Source of the DNA: Trichaptum fuscoviolaceum
Lineage: Eukaryota; Basidiomycota; Agaricomycetes; Hymenochaetales; Trichaptaceae
DNA length: 64,000 bases
Assembly: GCA_910574455.1 (NCBI GenBank)
Contig: CAJSYZ010000009.1
Location: forward strand, 2,435,040 to 2,499,039
Reading direction: 5' to 3'
The position numbers and the translations under genes are program-made. Below the pieces are notes generated by a model. That model worked only from the letters and a program-made list of their open reading frames with translations. It had not been told where the DNA came from and did not search any database. Positions 46,652 to 57,262 of this stretch are shown piece by piece; the stretch's first letter is position 1; every line of letters starts with the position of its first letter.

Positions 46652-47900
46652 CCGTGAACTTGAAGTATACTGCTAGCTAGTAGCCAGTGATAACTTGAAC
46701 TTGTACTTGTTCTAGTGACATGATTCGCGACTTGGACTCGGACAGTTGGAGGATCGTCTTCCCTCGGCGGATGGGCCCTGATTTGAAGTTTATGGGGAAT
46801 TATTGCTTATTACTTCAAGATGAAGCCACTTGAACTTCAGGCTGTATAATCATGGTCTTGAATCATTGTATGCGTAACAACGTTGGAAGTTAAACTTGAA
46901 GGGGACACGGAAAGTTCAAGTTGCGGAGTCATACGACTCAGCCTCCAAGTCGGATCATGATGCATTGCCATCGTTCAAGTTGAAGCTCAGGCTGCCACTG
47001 CCAGTGGCAGTGGACTCTGACCCTCCTCAGGCTCCGGTACCGAACTACCACCATGTTCGAGTAATACTGCTATAGTAGTGGGTTTATCATAAGATACATT
47101 TCTGCAAATACTGTGAGATATATATATTGTAGACGATGCACGAAGAGGAGCATGAAGATGGTTTACGGCATAAAGGAAATAGGGATAGATATGTACGAGG
47201 TCTGTACAACTTGAAGGATGGGGAACGGCGAAGAAAGAACTTGAAGGACCTCCTGAAGACTCGGAGAAACATGAAATAGAGTGGATAGAAAAGGTGAGTA
47301 AATATGAATGCAATCCAAGGAACCACAACTCATATGTACCATCATGATGATAGGCTTCGTACTACATACTATTTCAGTGCACGCGACATCATCTCTGCTG
47401 GTCCTGGCACTGACAAACGTCAGCCTGAGCAGCTTCGTTTTCGAACTTGTTGAAGCTACAGCCTGCCAGTGACTACTTAATTTGTCACACATTACCCCTC
47501 ATGAAGGACAGAAGGGTGTTAAAGCACTTTACCATCACATTTGAGGTCTCAAGAACTGCATAGTGATAGAAGTATGGATATCATATAAGTTTTTGAGATA
47601 ATATCGAGAAAATGAGGCAGGAAAAAGTGAACAAGAGCATAGATTTTAGCTCAGCCTGCTGCCACTTCACTGGCAGTGGCAGCCTTGGTGCCAGTGCCAG
47701 TGAGCGCACAGCCAAAATCATAGGAAGGTATCCTGTGACTGCCAGTGTCACTTCAAGTTGAGTCACCGCTTTTTACACCCACCTCAGGCTGTATTGTTGA
47801 ACTTGTACTTCCTCCACCGTTTTCCTCGAGGAAGCCCAAGAAACCTACGGCGACGTGGGCGAACTACACAACCTCGCTATTGCTCGGAATTACAGGCCCA
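46652..47900. promoter_or_regulatory. Repeat-rich upstream region of the TIR-element gene
   Basis: At least ten copies of ACTTGAA or its complement TTCAAGT occur in about 1.2 kb (for example near 46656, 46693, 46828, 46892, 46914, 46976, 47210, 47239 and 47753). There are also GCCACTGCCAGTGGCAGTGG (near 46992) and related CACTGGCAGTGGCAG motifs (near 47668-47705). Repeated subterminal motifs are typical transposase-binding regions; here that is inference. No coding gene was supported. Confidence 0.4.
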
Positions 47901-48120
47901 GACGAGGAACGAAATTACCTGAGCTCGAACGTTGAAAGACTCAGTGTTTTAGTAGGCGATTGGAAAGTTGTCGCACCACCCCCCTCCGCGGTTCCCCGGT
48001 CACTCAAAAGAAGGCGTGCTTTAAGGCGGACAGCCGCAGACTCGGACCCAAGAGGCGAAGATAGAAAGTGTGGTGGACGAGGAGGAGTGCTAGCCTGAGT
48101 GGGCTTGAAACAGTTTGAAT

Positions 48121-48482
48121 GTGTCTCGATCTCTTGAAATTTCGTGAGTTCCTTCTTTCCGTTACCGATTCCGAGTCCTTGGAAATCAGGTATCACGAAG
48201 TTTTTAAATGTTTCTTCAGAGAAATGAAGACAGCTTCAAAATGACTGTGACTCGATCTCTTAAAATTTCGTGAGTTCCTTTTTTCCGTCTCCTCGGAAAT
48301 CAAATATCACAAAGTCTTCACAATGCTTCTTCAGAGAAATGAAGACAGCTTCAAGATGACTGTGACTCGATCTCTTAAAATTTTGTGAGTTCTTTTTTCC
48401 GGATCAACTTCGGAAATCAGATATAACAAAGTCTCCCAATGCTTCTTCAGAGTAATGAAATCAAGAAGACGACTTCAAGATG
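48121..48482. repeat. Three tandem repeats of about 120 bp
   Basis: Units start at 48121, 48247 and 48362 with the phrase CTCGATCTCTT(G/A)AAATTT and end with GAAGACAGCTTCAA(G/A)ATGACT or a variant. Units 2 and 3 are closer to each other than to unit 1. It lies inside the TIR element, outside the hAT-like insert. Confidence 0.75.
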
Positions 48483-48697
48483 AACTTTACTTGATTTTGT
48501 ACTAAAGCGGATTTATTCTCTTCCATCAGAATCAGAGCGCTGCGCAGTGTGACTCGGACTCGCAGGCGGTGGGCGGTGAGCGCTCTTTCGAATAATCCAG
48601 AAGAATGGTTCAAACAGCTTCAAGTTATAAAAGGAGGACAAAATATCTCTTTGCTAAATATCCTATGCTCGCGCGATCATTAACTGTCATGCTACTC

Positions 48698-50142
48698 TAA
48701 GGAATAAGTTGGGTATCACCTACAGGTTTAGGTACCTAAACCCGTAGGTATCAGATTTTCGGAGACCACACCTCCATCCGCAGGTATTTTACGTAATAGG
48801 TACCTACACCTACGGGTGAAACCCGTAGGTATTGGCAAAAACCTGGGTACTTGTGGGTACCCGACACCTATAAGAAACCTGCATCCAACATACCTTGTTA
48901 TACGTCGTTGTACATCTCAGCATAGTACATAGGTGTATTTCCGTGGTTCCCGGGTGGTGTACAAGACGAAGGCTGTGCTTAGGAAGGCGGGACTGCGCCG
49001 ATCGTCATATTGCTCAAATGGCGAGCGACTAGAAAGCATGCCATCATATTAGACTTTGTCCTTTCAAGGTGTTTTACGAGCCTGGCCGCTTACCATGGGT
49101 AGATGGCGTCGCCAACGCAACTGGGTACGAGCCAAAAAGCTGCTGCTGTGTCTGGCGGAACGTGCTTACACTTGCGTTTGCGCACTCTTGCCCAGGAGGC
49201 ATTTGTGCCTGCGTGAACTCTTCGGCTGGAAACTTGCACTCCTGCACGCTGCCGTCTGTTGTTGACAATCATAAAATAGAAGCTTCAACAAAGGATACAT
49301 AAGTTATGCAACAGTGCACTCACCTGTTCCCTGAATGCCCTCCAAAAGTTGACTGCACATGTTGCACGACAATTTTATAGCGGACGCAACCGCTTTTCCG
49401 GTGGCACGAAGAATGCCTCGTCCGGCGCAAGCAAACAACAGCGCAACTGCGTTTCAGGCAACACGATGTTGGCCTCGTCCGGCGGTGCAATCGATATCCA
49501 TTCCACCGCTCTCGATGCTTTCACTTTCTCTTGAACAGCCCCAGTCTCTTCGAAGTCTCTCCCTCGGCGGCATCAATCCAGAGGATAAGGTGCCCGTCGA
49601 TATATGCTTGCTTCTTCCTAATTATGGGCGGGCGCAACCGCTTTTCGAGTGGCACGACGGTTGTTGCGCATGTAGCGATAAGTCGGGTGGCACGGATAAG
49701 GCCTCGTCCGACGCAAGCAGGTGGCAGCAGCAAATGTAAAGTATGGCAGCAGATTAAGAGCGGGCGCAACCGCCTAGTAAAGTCGCGCAAGAGAAAGTCT
49801 TGAAGATGTGGTGCGTCGTCCGTCTTGAGGCTCGAAGTCGTCCTTGTTGTCGTCGGACGCAGCACAAAACGATGACGCGCGATGCGTAGTCACGTGTTGA
49901 GGTAAAAAAAAAAACCACTTATAGTAAACCTTAAGACCAAAAAAGGGTATTGAAAAGGGTCATTTTTGGCAGGTACCTGTGGCAGGTACCTGTGGCAGGT
50001 ACCTGCCAAATCTGGAGATGACACCTACATCCGTAGGTATTTTGACCGCAGGTACCTAGACCCGTAGGTGTATAAACCCGCGGGTTTTTGGGCAGGTACC
50101 TGCCGCAGGTACCTAGGTATTTGATACCCAACTTATTCCTTA
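48698..50142. mobile_element. hAT-like non-autonomous element, 1445 bp, with 8-bp target duplication
   Basis: The ends are TAAGGAATAAGTTGGGTATC (48698) and its exact reverse complement ending at 50142. The perfect 8-bp direct repeat TGCTACTC flanks it (48690-48697 and 50143-50150), which is the hAT signature. Both subterminal zones are packed with AGGTACCT and CCCGTAGGT-type units. The middle (49.0-49.8 kb) has open frames of up to 126 codons without a recognisable domain and no hAT transposase. Confidence 0.85.
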
Positions 50143-51024
50143 TGCTACTCAACATTATAACCTTTATCCTGCGCTTCATAGCAGCATTTATGTCTAATTG
50201 CGGAGTCCGAGTCGGAGGAAGGCGCGAGTTGGACGAAGAGGACGCGATTGACAAAGGTGATTCAAGCCGTTTACTATCTCAGTACAGAATGAAAGCTGAC
50301 CCTTTGTTTCCTACAGTATACGATAGACTCGGAGAATTCTGACGCTACTAGTGGCAGCGTCGGTTGTTATGAGAGGTGTGAGGTTCGTTCAAAAAATGCT
50401 AGGGTATGTATAACTTCCTGCCTCAGCACTGTTTATTCACTTACAAGTAGTCTACCATCTTCCAGTCTCTCTCTATGATTCAGGGCTTGACTTTTCAAAA
50501 TTTCCACAACAACTTAAATCGACACAGGCATGACTCAGGCTAGTACTACTCTAGTAGTAGTGGTAGCGGTGCTCCTTCAAGTGCAAATTGTTTTCTCGCT
50601 TCCACCAGAACAAACATTTTACTTTACTATGAAAGATTAGAAATATCATATTGCTGGCATGTGTTTATCAGATATAATATGTATTCAAGTTGGTAAGTGC
50701 AATGATACACAGCATCAAAGTTGAGTGATGACATCCAATTTGGAGAACTTCCGTTTCGAAACTGATGCACTTATGTTGCACTTACCATTGCACTTGAACT
50801 GCCCACTGGCATGCCGGTGCTTAAACCTCACTTAATCCTGGCTTGCCGCCTGATGTACAATTCCCCTCCTTTTGCACTGATTTTATCCTGAAACGCCGTG
50901 TTTTAAGGCCATCAGGCAGCCAGACAACCCTTCAGGCAGGCGTGGCAGCGCTTCGACCCATTTAAGAAAGCTTCAGGGCGCGCCAGGACGCGCCAGTCGC
51001 CGTAAGCAAAAGGAAGTTTCCCTG

Positions 51025-51106
51025 ATGTGGCGCCAACATCTTTTGCACTCTAAATAAATATTTTATAAGCGATCCAAAACTAAATCCCAAGAACCAATCA
51101 CTTAAG
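51025..51106 (-). pseudogene. FAD monooxygenase exon start and intron end between two transposons
   Basis: Host remnant between the 15-kb TIR element and the 2.4-kb element. The minus strand has a plausible 3' splice site (ATTTATTTAG, ending 51050) followed by codons for VQKMLAPH (51049-51025). These join HAVDSAHLWK on the other side of the 15-kb element after one AT is removed. In relatives of this enzyme the phrase before it is EPR, which is exactly where the upstream exon ends at 53567. Confidence 0.65.
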
Positions 51107-51108
51107 CC

Positions 51109-53530
51109 CATATTTTCAGAAAATTACCTCTAATAGAGGGTGATTGAATCAGTTGATTGAATCACGGATTCATTCAGTTGATTGAATCATATATTAAGTT
51201 ACAAGTATTACACATTTGAGCTATTGTCATATTCAATATATATTAATTAAATTAAGCCAGCTTTACACTCAGAATTACAATTACAGCAAATAAAATGATT
51301 TGTTCTACAGCTCCGTGCATAATTGAGGAGCTTCACGCGCGCGCAGTTGGAGGTGGTATGGCACCGTTGAAAGGGGTGAGGAGGAAGGAGGGTAGGGCGT
51401 CGAGTGTCTGCAATTTAATAAGGACGCGAATTAGCGTAGTAAGCTCATTACATCCAAGCTCAGAGCCTGCCAGTGCGCGTTGCGACGCGTCTCGCAGGCA
51501 GAAAGACAAAGGCTCACCTTGTTCAGCAATGCCTGCTGGTCTGATGTCCGTTCCCGTTCCATCTCGCCACCTGCAACCTTGCACGCAAGTTGCAACTTGC
51601 TACTCGACACACTCGGTGAATATTCGTGCGACGACTCTGGACGTGGTGAGGCTGGTTCGTTGAGCAATAGGGATTACGGAGGTGTGGGTATTTGGACAAG
51701 GTGTCTTTACAGCGGCTTCGGTGCGCTCTTTCCACCCTCCCTCTGTAAAAGCCCTATGTGCCGCAAGATATGAGCAAATGGGTCGTGTCAATATGGGGTG
51801 GACAATGCTTACTAGTAGATGGTAATCTGGATGGCAAACATGAATCAGACTTAACTCTCCTCCTCGGCTCAGGCTTTAGTGGATCATCGAGCTCCCTTCT
51901 TCGAGACGAGCCAAGGTCAACAATTGCCAATGAGTTGTTGTACATAACTTGTAAGAAGGAGACTGTCGAGTAGAGGCTACACCGCATGTATAGATGTGGA
52001 ATCCAATGCTGCTGATACAGCCTGAACGTCCTTCTTCGTAATATGCAGGGGTTGAGGCTGTTGTCACCATAAGACTGCAAAAGAAAGGCAAAAACATACC
52101 TTCGCGATGTGCGGAGAACGAGGGACAAGGATGAGATGAACGAGTCGGAAGACCTTTGTCGTCTGACGCGTCGCTCAGTGGCACCGTGACCGTGACATCA
52201 CGGTGCCACACTCCGTGACGTCGCAAATGTGAACGCGCCACAATCGACGCGTTCAACGCAAACCTTTGCTTTGCACATTCTACTCGACATGTACCATACT
52301 TCTTTTCGACATCCTCGAAGCCGCCTACTACGATGACAACCTCGCGCGCGCCATGTCGTCCTCCGCCAACTGCGCGGTTGCCTGCCAGGCATGCGACATG
52401 TCTCTGCGCTCAGAGACCGCCTACAAGTCTTTCGTCCGCGCGGTCGGTCGCAAGGCAAGACAGACGAGTCCGCGAGCACAACGAGGCCGTTGCCCGCCGA
52501 AGATTGAGCTGGAATCTCGTACTGCAGAGGTTGAATAGGTCTGCTGGTGCGTCTTTTTTCGCTATTTCATCACCTCTCCGCTGACCTCTCTGTCGACTTC
52601 TCTCATCGCCCGCTGCTCGTCCAGCAACCGCAACACTCATCGTCGTCTGCTTTCATGATGCCGCACCACAAGCAGTACACGCCGTCAGCCGACTTCCACC
52701 GGCGCAACCCGGCTACGCCCGCCGTCGTCACCCAGGATGCCCTACCTCCTCGCCCTCTCCAAGCCCATCCAGATTCGCCCAAGCCACGGCGACGCACTTG
52801 CGCCCCGCCAGCGCATGTAAATGCACTCGCACCTGCATCAGCAGGAGGTGCAGTCGCCGGAGATTGGCAACGGCAGCACCAGCGGGGCAGAGGCAGTTTA
52901 GCAAAAGACAAGGTGGACAGGTATGTTTAACTTATTTCTGCTTTAAACTTATGCGTTCATGTTCATCTTCGTATCCGTTTGTAGAAACTCTTCTAAACCC
53001 GTTCTGGACGCGGAGAACGTGCGCGCTAGGTGTCTCCTTATCCCATCTCATTCTTCCAGTAGGCATTGATCGATGGCGCACCCGCGACCAAACCCACAAC
53101 GGTGGCCCCATTCCTTTCCCCCATACCGTTTCTTCACCCGCTATCGCGGCCACAGCACCTGCGTCTGCGCCTTCTGCCCAGGAGAAATGTGGTGCCATCC
53201 CCTATCCGGAGCCCAAGGCGAAGACGGACCCTCATGCACTCCCGCTTTTCAGCAGGAATGAGACACATGGTGTCCAGATCGCACGCTCGGACCCCGTCAA
53301 GTCGCACAATCACCGCGATGCCAGCGGGTGTCTGACTTGCGACAAGACTGATTCTGATGTCGAGTAATATACAAAGTGAATCTATGTACTTTCTGTATTC
53401 TATATTAATGCCCTGTATAGAAGAATTCTTGCTTGCCTGATTGAATAAATGATTGAATCAACTGAATGAATCCGTGATTCAATCACCTGATTCAATCACC
53501 CTCTATTAGAGGATATTTTCTGAAAATATG
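51109..53530. mobile_element. Unclassified 2.4-kb TIR element in the monooxygenase intron
   Basis: The ends CATATTTTCAGAAAAT (51109 inward, and reverse complement from 53530) continue as about 85-bp inverted repeats containing repeated TGATTGAATCA units. No clear target duplication was found, at most CC. The interior has a + strand region (about 52350-53367) with coding character in pieces: CQACDMSLRSETAYKSFVRA, then REHNEAVARRRLSWNLVLQR in another frame, then likely exons to a stop at 53367. This resembles a decayed or captured gene. No transposase was recognised. Confidence 0.65.
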
Positions 53531-53566
53531 CCCTTGGGTGCCTGCAAGAACGTATGTCCCACGTGC

Positions 53567-54586
53567 CTCGGTTCGAACTTCGTATATAACTCCCGCATTT
53601 TATATGGATTTCCCTTCTGCGTCCATGATTCCTCGGTGTTCTCGGTACGTTTGTGAAACATAACAAGGTTGAAATCTTCTTCAGCATTCTACGAAGCACG
53701 GAAGGGTGATTAGCTATGATAAACACTCTGGATTGTGTATACTAACGATAGAGTAAGCCACTATGTGTCGGCCAGGACCAAGCCAGATTCTCGCGTTTGG
53801 TTCATTGACGAAGTGCGCGAGTTCGGGATCCTTGAGCATCAAGCTTGAGGACAACAATGCACTACAGGAGAACGTAAACCCTGTGACATGAGGAAAGGGG
53901 GAAAGGGTGGACAGACCGATAAGCTGCATCACCGGTGTCAGTCGCTCGGTCGCTCTGACCTGTCACGACAGGACGGATGACAGACTTAACACCATCTGCC
54001 CCAATTACAACGTCTCCTACAATCTTCTCGCCGTCAATGAGCGTGACGAAGGGTTGCGATGTTTCTGAACCAGGATCGACAGTCTGAGCGCGAACATTGA
54101 AGCGAATCATGATGTTTTCATTATTGAGGGTTACGTCGTAAAGCTTTGCCACAAGGTGACCTCTCTGATGCTAGCTATTAGCATTTTGCCCAAGACAATG
54201 AACAAGAGGAAAGCTTACATGAACTGAGTAACATGCCGCGCCGTACGCTTGTTCCGCGTTCAAGCTATCCGTTCCCAGATTTTCACCATTGACATCTGGA
54301 CCCAAGAAAGTTCAGTTAGCGTAAGGTAATGAGTGTGCTTGCGACTGACATCTGAGATAGGCAATATAATCCATCTGCACACCCCGTTCTTCAAGCCAAT
54401 CTCCGAGTCCAAGGCGTTGGAGGGCTTTCGAGGTATGGTAGTTAATCCAGCACCAAGCTTGTCTAGCTGGTCGTTTGCTTCCAGAGCAGTGACAGTGTGT
54501 CCAGACTTTGCTAGCGATAGTGCAACGCACAGACCCCCTGGACCGCATCCGACAACCACGAAGTGCAGTTCAGGGGCTGCAGGCAT
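53567..54586 (-). pseudogene. FAD-dependent monooxygenase (salicylate hydroxylase-like), N-terminal piece
   Basis: Starts at ATG 54586 with the Rossmann FAD motif GCGPGGLCVALSLAKSGH. Further pieces in order are DWLEERGVQMDYIAYLR, the DG motif VVIGADGVKSVIRPVVTG, LAHFVNEPNARIWLGPGRH, and NAEEDFNLVMFHKR ending EPR at 53567. Introns have normal splice sites, except that the last donor appears to be GC (GCACGT). One frame break near 54440 (after GAGLTT) already damages this piece. The remainder of the gene lies at 51025-51049, 35780-35823 and 27971-28480, all on the same strand and in the right order. Class A flavin monooxygenases hydroxylate aromatic substrates with NAD(P)H. Confidence 0.8.
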
Positions 54587-54878
54587 GGCTTTGTTTTTGT
54601 CGACAGAGATGAGGGAAGTGGGTTTGATGATGCAAAGTACCAAACATGCTGGCTCTTCTTATAGCTTTTGAAAGCTAGAAAGAGCTCGAACATGTTGTCT
54701 GCTTCGAATATTGTGCTACCGACGTCGGACGAAGTACACGATAGTTTTGAGTCACGAAGAGCGCGTCGGATTCAAAAGAAAAAAAGTACAGTTCCATTCA
54801 AGTTGCCACTGGCAGTGATCTGACCCTGATCTACGGCCTAAAAATAGAATTACGCCTCATTCCAATTCGAAGTCTATA

Positions 54879-54950
54879 TTTTCTTTCTTTCTTTCTTTCT
54901 TTCCCATTCCCATTCCCTCTTTCTTTTCTTTTTCTTTTTCTTACCCTTTA
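54879..54950 (+). promoter_or_regulatory. CT-rich promoter tract of MYND copy B
   Basis: A run of TTTC/CTTT units and C/T-only sequence ending about 25 bp before ATG 54976. Long pyrimidine tracts just before the start are common in fungal promoters lacking TATA. The first part is a simple (TTTC)n microsatellite. Confidence 0.5.
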
Positions 54951-54975
54951 GCTCGTCACTGCTGGCCCTCTGGAA

Positions 54976-57262
54976 ATGTCATATGAACGAATGTATTCGG
55001 AATCTATCAAGCCAGGGGATAACAGGCTGGAAGATGCGATGGTCACAGTGGATATGGGAGCAGCTAAACGACGCTTTAAAGTTAATCCTCGACAGGTGCG
55101 TTTGTTGTGATTAAAGGACCAAATTCTCTCTGAGCTTTACTGGTATAGACTATAAATTGGATTCGTGATGGATCCTTCTTTGACCTTGGTGCCGCTTTGT
55201 GCTATGGAGGTCCTCGCTTTAAAGCTATTCCAAGCTCTTTGCATCTCCCCTTGTTCGAAGCCATTCTCGCTAATTTGGAGGATTTCAAAAGGTTCAACGC
55301 ACCGGGCTCCAAGATTCTCAGACAATCGTGTCATGATCATGTTTGGACTCTCCTGTTCGCACTTAGTAACTTCGATGAGAGGTTTCTACAGCATAACGAT
55401 GCTGTGATAGAACTGATCCTTAATTCGTGGCCGACCGTGATCAAATGGCTGCATATTCTTACCAAAGGATCGAGCGACGACAAAGTCATGGTTTTCCTAA
55501 ACGAGGAAAGTCGCTCTGAAGGTCTAGTTCTACTGCTGGTCAGGCTCGCATCGACGTCAAGGACGAGCCATATTCTACGGGAGGACGAAGTCATTGCGTT
55601 TGCATTCGACTTCTGGTCACGTTCGGACCTTGATTTCAAGGGAAGATCTCATGCTTCGTTCCTTTTATCGCAATGCGTCGTTGGCGTTGAGAAAAACCTC
55701 CCGAGGTTGCTGGAGATTTCCAAATGGGACTTGCACCAGATTATGGAGCTTATGCCTGCCCGCCTTCGGTACGCAGGTGCTTACGCTACGGTGGAGCCCC
55801 ACCTACTAGTAGTTGAATATTTCGTCGCGTTTCTGCAAATAATCTCCGCTGAAAACTACGAACCAGTCCGACCTCTGTTTGAGCCTAGATGCGAACGGCG
55901 TACTTCTGGGCGTCGTGAGGAGCTCCTTCAGATGTTGGAAGGATATGACAGGCTCTGATCTAGAGGATCAAAGGCACCTAGTCAAAGAATGCCTTCTCAC
56001 GATTCATAACATTCTGAAGTGCTTCACCGGTGCGGAATGCATAGAAGCAGTGAAAATGGTGCTTCGCAATGGTTACCTTGAATTCACGCTGTCATCGAGC
56101 ATCTATGTGAAGGAGGACGATGGCAACGATGAGCACCAAGACTACCCACTCATTTTCCTCTACCTTTATTTTCCCCGATTCCTCGTATACGTCTCATGCA
56201 TTCGGACATGTTTGTTCGCCATTCAAAGACTGAGCTTAACGGCATTAGAATCGATCGCAGAGGGTTACCCATCGTACCAGAACGCCTGGAATTGCCTACA
56301 GCAGGTGTTGTCTCACAGAATAGCCTCAGCAGCATACTTGAAAGTTAACAGGCCTTCATACCGATGTTCCAATGTTCGTACATATGTCATTCATGATGAG
56401 GAAGTTCATTCCAATTCATAGGAATACAGATGGACTGCCAAACAACTGGGTCAAGACATTCATTTTGGAAATGTGGTGGATGTGAAGAGAGGCTTTTCTG
56501 TTCCAGAGTGTGCCAAAGAGTCGCGTGGAAGACACAAGGTCATCGTGCATTATGCGAAGACATAGCATGTGAAACTGGTAGGTCAATTCGCAACAACCAT
56601 GGATTCACATACTCATGCTGAATATCGCTGAATGATCAGATGTGCGCAGGGAGCTTACTGTGATTGACTATGAGCATCTGACGTTAGTCGCTATGGCGGA
56701 GATTTCCCGACAGCTGCCATATCTTCGTCACGCAGCAGCGGCCGAGCTTCCCGACGTTGACTTCAACGACATATGCTTCAGCATGAATTTCATGACCAAC
56801 CCACCTACAGTGAACATAAAGACTCTCGAAATGCTCAAGATAGACGCTTACAAGGGAGTTTTTGAAGACTTTGTTCAAAGAATAGGGTTCTATGACCGCA
56901 GCCGAGTTGTGCTTCTACAATTCGATGCAATCATGGACATGTGGCCCGTATATGTTCAGACAGTGTATCGACTCGTGGAGATTGACAAAACAGGTTCTAG
57001 CGATGCAAAACTTATGTCTGTTTTGGAGGCAGGTGAGGCATCGGGAGGGAAAAGGAGGGAATCGTGCTTCCTCAAATCTGCAGAGCAGCCACAAATGGAG
57101 GCCGAATACGACATAATCGACGAGATTGTCCGGCGCGCCAACGAAAGGTTGGAAGGACAGCCACTATTGTGCGATTTTGAGTATGCCGATCTTGTCCAAG
57201 AGGAGGCAGAGTTGCTTGTGGATGAGCTAGGTGACGGATTAAAAAGTGTTGTGTATGTATGA
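54976..57262 (+). pseudogene. MYND zinc-finger protein, copy B (one-base frame break)
   Basis: Paralogue of 20124-22435 with the same four exons: 54976-55095, 55149-56373, 56430-56577 and 56640-57262. Exons 3 and 4 have exactly the same lengths as copy A (148 and 623 nt). Exon 2 is 1225 nt against 1224 in copy A, and the frame is lost between about 55860 and 55872, before LCLSLDANGV. The rest of the protein is readable in the next frame, including the full MYND finger (CSN and MDC pair, then KCGGCEERLFCSRVCQRVA, H, C). Either a recent +1 mutation or a sequencing error explains this. Apart from it the gene looks intact. Confidence 0.8.

Larger units (their letters stand above)
35824..51024. 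mobile_element. Unclassified TIR transposon carrying a 15-exon gene (with nested insertions)
   Basis: The left end CAGGGAATCTTCTTTTTTGC (35824) and the right end, read in reverse complement, CAGGGAAACTTCCTTTTGCT (51024) form imperfect inverted repeats that continue through TTACGGC. AT dinucleotides flank both ends (35822-35823 and 51025-51026). Keeping one AT restores the host frame. The element spans 15.2 kb, or about 6.5 kb without the nested Gypsy copy 2 and the hAT-like insert. It carries one multi-exon gene on the minus strand and repeat-rich flanks. No DDE transposase, RNase H-like core or helicase was recognised, so its superfamily and autonomy are unknown. Confidence 0.7.

Noticed and set aside
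48700..50140. CRISPR-like appearance of repeated GGTACC units
   Set aside because: Units are irregular, inverted as well as direct, and lie inside a eukaryotic transposon; CRISPR arrays are not expected.
52798..53367. 189-codon plus-strand frame in the 2.4-kb TIR element
   Set aside because: It runs through what look like intron splice sites (about 52920-52984) and mixes frames, so it is not called as a gene; mentioned under the element instead.
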